Below are positions 6,255-13,140 of a DNA stretch of 19,419 nucleotides, piece by piece. The stretch is from CAZDYP01 sp964509505 (lineage in GTDB: Bacteria; Chloroflexota; Anaerolineae; JACRMK01). Within the stretch, counting starts at the first letter, position 1. Every line of letters begins with the position of its first letter. The position numbers and the translations under genes are program-made. Where the stretch lies: contig CAZDYP010000093.1 in the NCBI GenBank assembly GCA_964509505.1, positions 1 to 19,419 on the forward strand, in the 5' to 3' direction. Under the pieces are notes generated by a model that had not been told where the DNA came from, made no database searches, and saw only the letters and a program-made list of their open reading frames with translations.

Positions 6255-7016
6255 TTAATCGGCGACAGGCTCAACGCCTAATGCGCGCAGCTGCTCTCGC
6301 AATTGTGCATTGCGCTGACGCTCTTGCACTAACTGAATTTCGCGCTGCTCGGCTAGCTCTTTGCCGGTTGGAATCAATTGCGCGTTTTGGTCGCACCAAC
6401 GCAGCCAAGTGTCCTGTATGTTTTCGTACTCGCCCGCCCAGAGCTGTAAGCCCAGCCCGACCGAATCGAGCCAATACTCGTTCAACTCCACATAGCGACC
6501 GTCGCGCAAGCGATAGACGCGCAGCACTTCATCATTGAGTTCTCGCAGGGGGTCGAAGACGACGTAATACGCAATGCCGAGCCGCGCGTAGTCGCGCAGC
6601 TTCTTGTCAGTCTCGCCGCCTTTTTTGTTCGAGACGATCTCGATGACGACTTCAGGCGGTTTGCCATACTCCCAAATAAAATACGAGCGATGGCTCTTCA
6701 GCCACAAGTTTTCGGGCATGGTAACATCCAAACTCAACAGCACGTCAGGCACTAACGGTGGTTGATGCACCGAGAAAAACAGAGCGACGTTTGCCATGGC
6801 GACAAACGAATGCCCTGACCACGAGCTATACAAAGGTTCGGTCAGCAGACGTTGTTGTTTTTCAGAGAAGGTGTTGTCCACAGGCGTATCATCCTCCGTC
6901 ACCAAATGCTCGACAGCGGGCAAGTATTCAGGTGGTACTGGCTCATCCTCGCGCAGTTCAGGCAGGTCAATTAGTTCACGTGGCACTGGCGTCCGAGTGG
7001 CCGTTGGAGTAGTCAT
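6255..7016 (-). CDS. Uma2-family (DUF820) restriction-endonuclease-like protein
   Basis: The 253-residue protein has the PD-(D/E)XK-type core of Uma2 proteins: VPDVLLSLDV with D91, then PPEVVIEIVSNKK with E126 and lysines at 131-132, followed by the family's DKKLRDYARLGIAYYVVFDP. The C-terminal 40 residues (EREIQL-like, QERQRNAQLREQLRALG) form a predicted coiled coil, often seen in cyanobacterial and Chloroflexota members. The biological role of this large family is unsettled; DNA cleavage is predicted from the fold. Its start has a textbook Shine-Dalgarno (AAGGAGG, 4-5-base spacer), unlike its neighbours. It sits between CoA-transferase beta and cupin genes, so it looks like an insertion into a metabolic operon. 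Confidence 0.88.
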   Translation of the reverse strand: MTTPTATRTPVPRELIDLPELREDEPVPPEYLPAVEHLVTEDDTPVDNTFSEKQQRLLTEPLYSSWSGHSFVAMANVALFFSVHQPPLVPDVLLSLDVTMPENLWLKSHRSYFIWEYGKPPEVVIEIVSNKKGGETDKKLRDYARLGIAYYVVFDPLRELNDEVLRVYRLRDGRYVELNEYWLDSVGLGLQLWAGEYENIQDTWLRWCDQNAQLIPTGKELAEQREIQLVQERQRNAQLREQLRALGVEPVAD

Positions 7017-7029
7017 CTAGCCTCCTTAA

Positions 7030-7788
7030 TCATCGTGTCCAAAATCCTTGCGGGTCAATCTCTCGAATCACTTTGAGCTCGTCGTCAGTGGGCGTGGGGG
7101 TCATCTGCGCATCGGGCGCGACGCGCAAATCCCATCCCGTGTTGGCACGCACCTCATCCACCGACGAATGCGGATGATACGATGCAAGCAACGCCTCTTT
7201 CGTCGTCGCAGCGAAGCGCAACACGCCGAGCGTCGTGATGACTGCCGCGGGCCCGCCGCGCGGCAAGCCCACGCGCGCGCGCCAATCGCCGCCATCGCCA
7301 TAGCCCGGCGAGGTGATGTAATCCACGCGCTCGACCAGGCGGCGGCGCTCATGCTCCATGATGATGACATGGCGATGCGAGAGCGAGGCGATGTCTGCCG
7401 CGCCGCCGCTGCCGGGCAACTTGGTCATCGGCGTGCGATAGTCCCCGATGTAACTCGTGTTCAAATTGCCAAAACGATCAATTTGTGCGCCGCCGATGAA
7501 ACCGAGCGTGACGACGCCTTGCGCCATGAGACTCATCACGTTAAACATGCCGCCGCACCACGCCGCGCCCGCGACGTTGGGCGGGTCACTCATTGTGTAG
7601 AGCAACTCGCGCGCAGGTTCGTCGCGCATAATGCCATTCTCGAACAAGCCGACGGCGTGCGGCGCGTGTGTGCGCTTTGCCAAGGCAAACGCGATGAGCG
7701 GCAGGCGCATCCCGACGAACACGACGTCGTCGTCGCGGATTTCGCGCGCGGCGGCGGCGACCATGAGTTCTTGAGGAGTGTAAAACAT
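7030..7788 (-). CDS. CoA-transferase beta subunit (GctB/IpdB/AtoA-like)
   Basis: The 252-residue protein belongs to the class I CoA-transferase beta family. The segment VGLFENGIMRDEP puts a glutamate (E50) in the E-N-G context that forms the glutamyl-CoA thioester in class I enzymes, so transferase or thioester-hydrolase activity is credible. The region GGAQIDRFGNLNTSYIGDY and the C-terminal TDDELKVIREIDP are shared with GctB and actinobacterial IpdB, whose complex opens a steroid-derived ring. The start at 7788 (MFYTPQELM) is preferred to an upstream in-frame ATG that lies in the heptamer repeat. The bases before the ATG are repeat and no Shine-Dalgarno is visible. It follows the alpha subunit after 80 bp and should form a complex with it. 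Confidence 0.9.
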   Translation of the reverse strand: MFYTPQELMVAAAAREIRDDDVVFVGMRLPLIAFALAKRTHAPHAVGLFENGIMRDEPARELLYTMSDPPNVAGAAWCGGMFNVMSLMAQGVVTLGFIGGAQIDRFGNLNTSYIGDYRTPMTKLPGSGGAADIASLSHRHVIIMEHERRRLVERVDYITSPGYGDGGDWRARVGLPRGGPAAVITTLGVLRFAATTKEALLASYHPHSSVDEVRANTGWDLRVAPDAQMTPTPTDDELKVIREIDPQGFWTR

Positions 7789-7789
7789 A

Positions 7790-7868
7790 GTGTCACGTGT
7801 CACGTGTCACGTGTCACGTGTCGCGTAATACGTTTTGCTTGACACGTGGCACTTGATACGTGACACTG
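7790..7868. repeat. Inverted heptamer array filling the gap between CoA-transferase genes
   Basis: On the plus strand GTGTCAC is repeated in exact 7-base register from 7790 (four perfect copies plus GTGTCGC, to 7824). After a 16-base spacer, four degenerate units GACACGT, GGCACTT, GATACGT and GACACTG run to 7868. The second set is the inverse of the first in cyclic permutation, the same layout as the array at 1804-1883 but with another heptamer. The element replaces the whole leader of the beta-subunit gene up to its start codon. Confidence 0.92.
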
Positions 7869-8801
7869 TTAGAAGCCGTAATCCACAGGCGCAGCGTAAC
7901 GATGTGTTTTCACAGCCAACGCGCGCCAACGATCCTCACCTAATTTTTGCAGATATGCGCTGCGATTGTCAACACCAAGCACCCAACCAGCTAGCCAATC
8001 AACAAACCCCTCATGCGTGCGAGTTGCTTGATGATACTCGTGATACATGGCGTGGTCACGAGTGTAATGACCTTGCACGGGCGAGGGATGCGCGCCGCCG
8101 ACTTCATGCACCACCGCGCACACTTTGAACGCTGGCGCCAGCACGCGGTTCGGGTCGGAGCGTATCACCTCAGTCGTCACGACTTCTTCAGTCGTGATAA
8201 TCACGCGCTGGGCGGCGAGCGCGGCTTCTTCGCTGATGCCAAGGTTGCCCCAGCTGTGCGCGTTGCCCTCAAGGTCGCAGCGTTGCGTGTGGATGATGGT
8301 CACGTCAGGTACGACGGCAGGCACGCGCACCAGCTTCATGCCATCGTCTTCGATGATGCGAAGGTGTGGATTGCTTCGCACGATATCCGTGCCAAGCAAT
8401 GTCCGCGTCGGCATGTATGGCACGCCCATGGCTCCCGCGCGCAACGCCAACACGATGGAGAAGTTGCTGTGGTCTTCGACAACTACCCCTTTATTTGCCT
8501 CATTTCCTCCAATTTCCCTCTTGCCTTCTGTGGCGCGACGATAGTTATGTCCGAGTCCTGCGCTGACATTTCCAACCCACGCGGCGATGACGCGCGCGAC
8601 GCAGCCTGCGCCGATGAGTTGGTCGAAGAGCATGTCGGAGATGGGACCGATGAGCGTGAGATTGCGTTTGCGTTGGCGGATGAGTTCGTGTCCTGCGGCG
8701 AAAGGGATGTACGCTTCGAGCGCGAGTCCCAGCGCGACCGACGCGCCATCGGGCACGAACTGTGCGATGGCATCACGCATGGTCATGAGTTTGTTGGGCA
8801 T
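7869..8801 (-). CDS. CoA-transferase alpha subunit (GctA/IpdA-like) with repeat-encoded insertion
   Basis: The 310-residue protein is a class I CoA-transferase alpha subunit. Segments such as AAGHELIRQRKRNLTLIGP, LFDQLIGAGC and VVVEDHSNFSIVLALRAG resemble GctA and mycobacterial IpdA, in which the glutamate of the E-x-H-S segment (here E109) is important for ring opening. It also has VPDVTIIHTQRCDLEGNAHSWG and the family motif GGAHPSPV. Residues 91-105 (TEGKREIGGNEANKG) do not match the family and are encoded by a repeat also found at 3983-4016. In relatives I expect about nine residues there. The start codon lies only nine bases after a TGATATAAT promoter element, with no Shine-Dalgarno, consistent with a leaderless mRNA. 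This is the first gene of the operon. Confidence 0.9.
   Translation of the reverse strand: MPNKLMTMRDAIAQFVPDGASVALGLALEAYIPFAAGHELIRQRKRNLTLIGPISDMLFDQLIGAGCVARVIAAWVGNVSAGLGHNYRRATEGKREIGGNEANKGVVVEDHSNFSIVLALRAGAMGVPYMPTRTLLGTDIVRSNPHLRIIEDDGMKLVRVPAVVPDVTIIHTQRCDLEGNAHSWGNLGISEEAALAAQRVIITTEEVVTTEVIRSDPNRVLAPAFKVCAVVHEVGGAHPSPVQGHYTRDHAMYHEYHQATRTHEGFVDWLAGWVLGVDNRSAYLQKLGEDRWRALAVKTHRYAAPVDYGF
8487..8531. repeat. Purine/pyrimidine-skewed repeat, in-frame copy inside CoA-transferase alpha
   Basis: This segment encodes residues 91-105 of the alpha subunit and matches the intergenic sequence at 3983-4016 (21 of 23 bases over the best part). Both copies read in the same orientation. In the intergenic copy the same sense frame, if translated, would give KGNREIRGNEA, parallel to EGKREIGGNEA here. 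Confidence 0.75.
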
Positions 8802-8809
8802 CGAGCGGG

Positions 8810-8818
8810 ATTATATCA
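8810..8818 (-). promoter_or_regulatory. Extended -10 promoter of the catabolic operon
   Basis: The minus strand carries TGATATAAT, a perfect TGn-TATAAT extended -10. The last base is nine positions from the ATG of the CoA-transferase alpha gene, so transcription would start at or just before the start codon. No good -35 hexamer is seen at the usual distance, as is common for extended -10 promoters. Confidence 0.6.
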
Positions 8819-8820
8819 GA

Positions 8821-8905
8821 AGAAATGAGTAAGCGAGTAAATGAGGCGATGGGGAACGAGTGAACAAGCGAATGGGGAACGAGGCAAAGGAGATGGGGCG
8901 ATGCA
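8821..8905. repeat. Degenerate A/G-rich direct repeats in the divergent promoter region
   Basis: This stretch is made of imperfect units such as GCGATGGGGAACGAG and GCGAATGGGGAACGAG, preceded by GAGTAAGCGAGTAAATGAGGC and followed by further GGGGCGATG copies. The period is roughly 7-8 bases but drifts. It lies between the two divergent promoters and holds no ORF worth calling. Confidence 0.65.
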
Positions 8906-8937
8906 GTGGTTCTATGTGGCTGAGAAGCGATAGATGA

Positions 8938-8965
8938 TTGACGCTGGGTGATGAGGCATTATAAT
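8938..8965 (+). promoter_or_regulatory. Sigma-70-type promoter for the orphan HicB-like gene
   Basis: TTGACG at 8938-8943 and TATAAT at 8960-8965 are separated by 16 bp, a near-consensus housekeeping promoter. A start near 8972 would give a leader of about 55 bases containing AAGGAG at 9001-9006, which is 20 bases before the ATG and therefore farther than usual. Confidence 0.7.
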
Positions 8966-9026
8966 ACTCCGTGTAGCCGATCACCCTACAAGCTCAGTTT
9001 AAGGAGAGCGCGGTACGGGGCAAATC

Positions 9027-9320
9027 ATGAGTGAACCAATACCCCATTACACGACGATCGTTTTGTATGAACCTGAAGGGGAAGATGTCCCCGCATATCT
9101 CGCGGTTCATCCTGAAATTGAAGGATGTTTCGCGCAAGGGGAGATGCCCGAGGCAGCGATTGCAAATTTGACAGAAGTGACCGAGCTGATTTTGGAACAC
9201 TTGCGCGAAAATGGCTTGCCCATCCCCGAACCGAGCGTGATTCTGAGCGACGCGCCGCAGCGGTTGTATTGGGTTGGCGAGCGAGCGACGCTCACAGAGT
9301 TTGTGCCTGTGGTGGCGTAG
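9027..9320 (+). CDS. Orphan HicB-like protein, 97 aa
   Basis: The sequence has the HicB antitoxin core: a first strand YTTIVLYEPEGEDVPAYLAVHPEIEGCFAQ-like (charged loop then P-E-I-E-G-C), followed by GEMPEAAIANLTEVTELILEHL, equivalent to the GDTxEEAxxN helix of HicB. The C-terminal part (EPSVILSDAPQRLYWVG) is a further strand-rich tail. No HicA-like ORF lies next to it on either strand, so it is an orphan antitoxin or a regulator of other function. The Type IIG restriction enzyme begins 132 bp downstream on the same strand but has its own promoter. It differs strongly from the HicB at 429-701, so it is not a recent duplicate. Confidence 0.82.
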   Translation: MSEPIPHYTTIVLYEPEGEDVPAYLAVHPEIEGCFAQGEMPEAAIANLTEVTELILEHLRENGLPIPEPSVILSDAPQRLYWVGERATLTEFVPVVA

Positions 9321-9376
9321 AGCCGTGTGGCGAACATGCGAAGAGGGACTATCTTTCAAGCCGTTTTGACAAGGGG

Positions 9377-9405
9377 TTGATTTTTCGTGACGCTTGACCT
9401 AGAAT
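9377..9405 (+). promoter_or_regulatory. Promoter of the Type IIG restriction-modification gene
   Basis: TTGATT at 9377-9382 and TAGAAT at 9400-9405 are spaced by exactly 17 bp. Transcription would begin near 9412, downstream of an in-frame GTG at 9387, which argues against that start and for the ATG at 9453. Confidence 0.6.
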
Positions 9406-9452
9406 GCGCTACCCATCAACGACAAAATTCCCACGCATTCAGGAGCCGCCCC

Positions 9453-12443
9453 ATGCCCATGACCTGCTCACAAGGACGCGACGAAGTGGCTAAACTGGTA
9501 GCACAGTTTCGCATCAATCGTGCTGCGTACCTTGCGCCCACATATCTGGAAGCGCATGCCCGCCAACAACTGATAGACCCGCTGTTTATCGCGTTGGGTT
9601 GGGATGTGCACAATACCCAAAGGGCTGCGCCCGATTACACCCAAGTCATTTTTGAAGCCAGACTGCAAGTGGGCGCGAATAAGCGTGCGCCTGATTACAC
9701 GTTTCGCACAGGCAAGCGCGACTACAAGTTTTTTGTCGAAGCGAAAAAGCCGGGTGTCTCCATCAAGACCGATGCCAGCGCCGCCTATCAGGTGCGCGTG
9801 TATGGTTGGAATGCGGAGCTGCCCCTTTCCATCCTCACCGACTTTGAAGAACTGGCTGTGTATGATTGTCGCAACAAACCCAAACCGAGCGACAAGCCCG
9901 CCGTCGCGCGTGTGGATTACTACACTTGTGAAGAATACCCCGATCGTTGGCAAGAGCTATGGGATCAGTTTTCGTATGAAGCGGTCTTGCAGGGCAAACT
10001 CGATCACTTCGTCGAGACGCTCAAAAGCAAGCGGAGTACGCTCACCGTAGATGCCGATTTTCTCGCCACAATCGAGCAATGGCGCAAATCACTGGCGCAG
10101 AACATCGCCTTGCGCAATGAAGCGCTGGATGTGCCTGCGTTAAACGACGCCGTGCAGCGCACGCTTGACCGTTTGATCTTCATGCGGATTGCCGAAGATC
10201 GTGACATTGAGCCTTACGCGCAATTGCAAGACGCCGCGAGCGCTGAGCATATTTACAGACGGCTGATGCAGCTCTTCAAGCAAGCCGACACGAAATATAA
10301 CTCAGGGCTATTCAATTTTGCAGAGGACAAACGCACCCCACAACTCAAAATAGATGACAAGGTCTTGCAGTCCATCATTAGCGACTTGTATGGTGTGTAT
10401 AACTTTCGCTTGATGCCGCCCGAAATTTTGGGCAACGTCTATGAGCAATTTCTGGGCAAGGTCATTCGGCTGACCCCAGCGCACCAAGCGAAGGTCGAAG
10501 AAAAGCCCGAAGTGCGCAAAGCGGGTGGCGTCTATTACACGCCGACGTACATCGTGGATTACATCGTGCGCCACACGGTTGGCAAATGGGTGGAAGGCAA
10601 AACGCCCAAAGAGGTCTCACGGCTGCGCGTGCTGGATATGGCGTGCGGCAGCGGTTCGTTCTTGTTGGGCGCATATCAATATCTGTTGGATTGGCATTTG
10701 CAGTGGTATGTAGAGCATGAGCCACACCAGCACGTCAAAGCCGTGCAAAGCGTGGGCACATCCCCACAGACTACCTGGCGGCTGACCACCAACGAAAAGA
10801 AGCGCGTCTTGCTGAACAATATCTACGGTGTGGATATTGACCGTCAAGCGGTTGAAGTGACGAAGTTGAGTTTACTCTTGAAGGTGTTGGAGGGGGAAAG
10901 CCAAGAGACGTTGCAACCGCAATTGCTGGGCTTAGAGGCACACGCGCAGGCATTGCCCAACCTTGACCAGAATATCAAGTGTGGCAACAGCCTCATCGGC
11001 TCCGATTACTTTACAGGGCAGATGATGCCCGACGCTGACGAGCTGCGGCGGGTGAATGCGTTCGATTGGCAGAGCGAGTTTCCCGACGTGATGAAGGTGG
11101 GTGGATTTGATTGTGTGATCGGCAATCCGCCATATGTGCGACAAGAAATTTTAGGCGAAGGATTCAAGACATACGCGAAGAAGAAATATATCACCTATGC
11201 GGGGACGGCTGATCTGTATGCTTACTTCATCGAGCGTGGTGTATCGTTACTCAAACGTGGTGGACTGTTCGGTTTCATCGTCGCCAACAAATGGACGCGT
11301 GCAAATTATGGTGAACCTTTGCGGCATTGGTTGAAACAACAGTGCATCGCAGAGATTACAGATTTTGGTGATTTGCCTGTTTTCAAATTGGCAACCACAT
11401 ATCCTTGCATTCTCATCATCCGCCAGGATTCACCGCAAGCTGCATTTTCAGCCACGAAAGTGGAAACGCTTGATTTCAAAAATTTAGCTGAGTATGTGCA
11501 AGCTAATCACTATACAGTCAATCAAATGAAGTTGGATGATAGCGGTTGGTCGTTATCCGACGAAAACGCACAAGGCTTGCTGGAGAAATTGCGCGCAGTT
11601 GGTATGCCGTTGGGTGACTATGTAAAAGGGGAAATTTATTATGGAATCAAGACAGGAGATAATGAAGCCTTTGTGATTGACGCCAAGACGCGAAAGCAGT
11701 TGATTGCAGATGATCCAAAGAGCGCAGAGCTCATCAAGCCGTTTCTCATTGGGCGTGAAGTCAAGCGTTATCAGACACCAACCAGTGAAAAATTTTTGAT
11801 ATTTACGCGACATGGCATCAGTATCAAAAATTATCCTGCTGTTCAAGAATATCTCGAACAATTCAAGGAACAACTTGTGCCAAAGCCGAAAGGGTGGAAA
11901 GGCAAAGAATGGAAGGGGCGCAAAGCTGGCGCGTATCAGTGGTATGAAATTCAAGATACAGTAGATTACTATGCCGAATTTGAAAAACCTAAAATCATCT
12001 ATCCAAATATCTGCAAGCAGCCAGAATTTACCTTTGATACTAAGCAACTCTATACCAATCAAAAATGTTTCATCATACCCATTGATGATAAATACCTGTT
12101 AGGCGTTCTGAATAGCGCAGTCACTAATTTCTTATTCAGAACCATACTACCTAAATTACGCGGCGATTTTTACGAACCAAGCTACGTGTACTTCAAAGAT
12201 TTCCCTATCCGCCCCATCAACTTCTCCGACCCCGCCGACCAAGCGCGGCACGACCGCATGGTGTCGCTCGTCACACAAATGCTCAACCTGCACAAACGCA
12301 AAGCCGCCACGCAAGCCGACTCTGACCGCGAAATTTACGAGCGACAAATCGCGGCGACCGACAGGGCGATTGATGCGCTGGTGTATGAACTGTATGGGTT
12401 GACGGAGGAGGAAATCAAGGTGGTGGAGGGAACGGGGAAGTAG
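9453..12443 (+). CDS. Type IIG restriction enzyme / N6-adenine DNA methyltransferase (Eco57I-like), 996 aa
   Basis: One polypeptide combines nuclease, methylase and target recognition. Near the N-terminus APDYTFRTGKRDYKFFVEAKK gives a PD-(D/E)XK site (D81, E96, K98). A helical linker follows, then methylase motif X (GVYYTP, about 359-364), motif I DMACGSGSF (395-403) binding S-adenosylmethionine, and catalytic motif IV NPPY (558-561), which marks an N6-adenine methylase. The remainder is a TaqI-type specificity domain and a C-terminal helix ending ALVYELYGLTEEEI. It should methylate one adenine sequence and cut unmodified DNA nearby, without a separate methylase gene. The ATG at 9453 has AGGAG seven bases upstream. 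The specificity domain DNA is far more AT-rich than the rest, a sign of recombination. All motifs are intact. Confidence 0.92.
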   Translation: MPMTCSQGRDEVAKLVAQFRINRAAYLAPTYLEAHARQQLIDPLFIALGWDVHNTQRAAPDYTQVIFEARLQVGANKRAPDYTFRTGKRDYKFFVEAKKPGVSIKTDASAAYQVRVYGWNAELPLSILTDFEELAVYDCRNKPKPSDKPAVARVDYYTCEEYPDRWQELWDQFSYEAVLQGKLDHFVETLKSKRSTLTVDADFLATIEQWRKSLAQNIALRNEALDVPALNDAVQRTLDRLIFMRIAEDRDIEPYAQLQDAASAEHIYRRLMQLFKQADTKYNSGLFNFAEDKRTPQLKIDDKVLQSIISDLYGVYNFRLMPPEILGNVYEQFLGKVIRLTPAHQAKVEEKPEVRKAGGVYYTPTYIVDYIVRHTVGKWVEGKTPKEVSRLRVLDMACGSGSFLLGAYQYLLDWHLQWYVEHEPHQHVKAVQSVGTSPQTTWRLTTNEKKRVLLNNIYGVDIDRQAVEVTKLSLLLKVLEGESQETLQPQLLGLEAHAQALPNLDQNIKCGNSLIGSDYFTGQMMPDADELRRVNAFDWQSEFPDVMKVGGFDCVIGNPPYVRQEILGEGFKTYAKKKYITYAGTADLYAYFIERGVSLLKRGGLFGFIVANKWTRANYGEPLRHWLKQQCIAEITDFGDLPVFKLATTYPCILIIRQDSPQAAFSATKVETLDFKNLAEYVQANHYTVNQMKLDDSGWSLSDENAQGLLEKLRAVGMPLGDYVKGEIYYGIKTGDNEAFVIDAKTRKQLIADDPKSAELIKPFLIGREVKRYQTPTSEKFLIFTRHGISIKNYPAVQEYLEQFKEQLVPKPKGWKGKEWKGRKAGAYQWYEIQDTVDYYAEFEKPKIIYPNICKQPEFTFDTKQLYTNQKCFIIPIDDKYLLGVLNSAVTNFLFRTILPKLRGDFYEPSYVYFKDFPIRPINFSDPADQARHDRMVSLVTQMLNLHKRKAATQADSDREIYERQIAATDRAIDALVYELYGLTEEEIKVVEGTGK

Positions 12444-12491
12444 GGCGAACTGTAGTAAAATTAGAGTTGGAGCTAATGGAGGCCTGAAGCC

Positions 12492-12704
12492 ATGTCATTC
12501 CCTGAATTAGTATCTGCGGTGAAAATCTTGCCACGCGCCGATAAGCTGCGCTTGATGCAAGTGCTAGTGATTGACTTGGCGCGCGATGAAGGCGTGCCGT
12601 TGTTGACTGCCGATGCTGAGTATCCCGTATGGACGCCTTTCAATGCTTTTAGCGCGGCGGAGACTTTGTTCAAGCTGTTAGAAGCACACCAGGCGGCCGC
12701 ATGA
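12492..12704 (+). CDS. Small conserved protein of unknown function, 70 aa
   Basis: I recognise the pattern but not a function. An N-terminal helix with LPRADKLRLMQVLVIDLARDEG is followed by EYPVWTPFNAFSAAETLFKLL. Similar short ORFs precede retropepsin-like genes in Cyanobacteria and Chloroflexota, as far as I recall. GGAGG at 12478-12482 lies nine bases before the ATG. Its stop codon overlaps the start of the next gene as ATGA, so the two are almost certainly co-translated and may work together, for example as an interacting partner or regulator of the protease-like protein. No signal peptide or membrane segment is visible. Confidence 0.75.
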   Translation: MSFPELVSAVKILPRADKLRLMQVLVIDLARDEGVPLLTADAEYPVWTPFNAFSAAETLFKLLEAHQAAA

Positions 12705-13117
12705 CAACGTCAATACGTTTGCCGTATGCGAGCGCCAGCTCAGGGCAATCGGCAATCAGCGCCTTAGCGTCTGTGCTGCTCACGTTGCGCCGCGCAGAAC
12801 ATTCACTAGCGAGTTCCGCCTTGTTAGATTCTGGCTCGACGGTCAATGTGCTGCCGTATGCACTTGGATTGCAACTCGGCCTTGTCTGGGAACAACAAAC
12901 CACACCCGTCCATCTAACAGGCCTACTCGCCCGCTTGCCTGCGCGCGGCGTGATTGTGTCAGGACAAATTGCGTCATTGCCCTCGGTGGAATTGGCATTT
13001 GCTTGGACGCAATCAAATGATGTGCCAATCATCTTGGGGCAGGTCAATTTTTTCATGGAGTACGATATTTGCTTTTATCGTTCTCAATCCGAGTTCGAGC
13101 TGAAACCTAAAAGGTGA
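12701..13117 (+). CDS. Retropepsin-like aspartic protease domain protein, 138 aa
   Basis: The segment SALLDSGSTVNVLPYALG (from S39) carries the D-S-G catalytic triplet (D43) of single-domain aspartic proteases, followed by strands and PIILGQVNFFMEYDICF, which resembles the I-L-G and flap-distal region of retropepsins. At 138 residues it has one catalytic aspartate and would need to dimerise. Whether it is proteolytically active or only uses the fold is not evident. It overlaps the preceding 70-aa ORF by four bases. The pair lies between the Type IIG enzyme and a degenerate copy of that enzyme's C-terminus, so it is part of an accessory segment. There is no signal peptide, so it is presumed cytoplasmic. 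Confidence 0.78.
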   Translation: MTTSIRLPYASASSGQSAISALASVLLTLRRAEHSLASSALLDSGSTVNVLPYALGLQLGLVWEQQTTPVHLTGLLARLPARGVIVSGQIASLPSVELAFAWTQSNDVPIILGQVNFFMEYDICFYRSQSEFELKPKR

Positions 13118-13140
13118 AGGGGTTGATAAGACTTGGGCAT

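Noticed and set aside
7048..7842. Plus-strand open frame of 264 codons
   Set aside because: Antisense to the CoA-transferase beta gene and running into the heptamer repeat; low-complexity H/R/A composition; no start signal.
7790..7868. Heptamer arrays considered as a CRISPR array or an iteron-type replication origin
   Set aside because: Units are 7 bp without spacers, arms are inverted, and no cas or replication-initiator gene is nearby.
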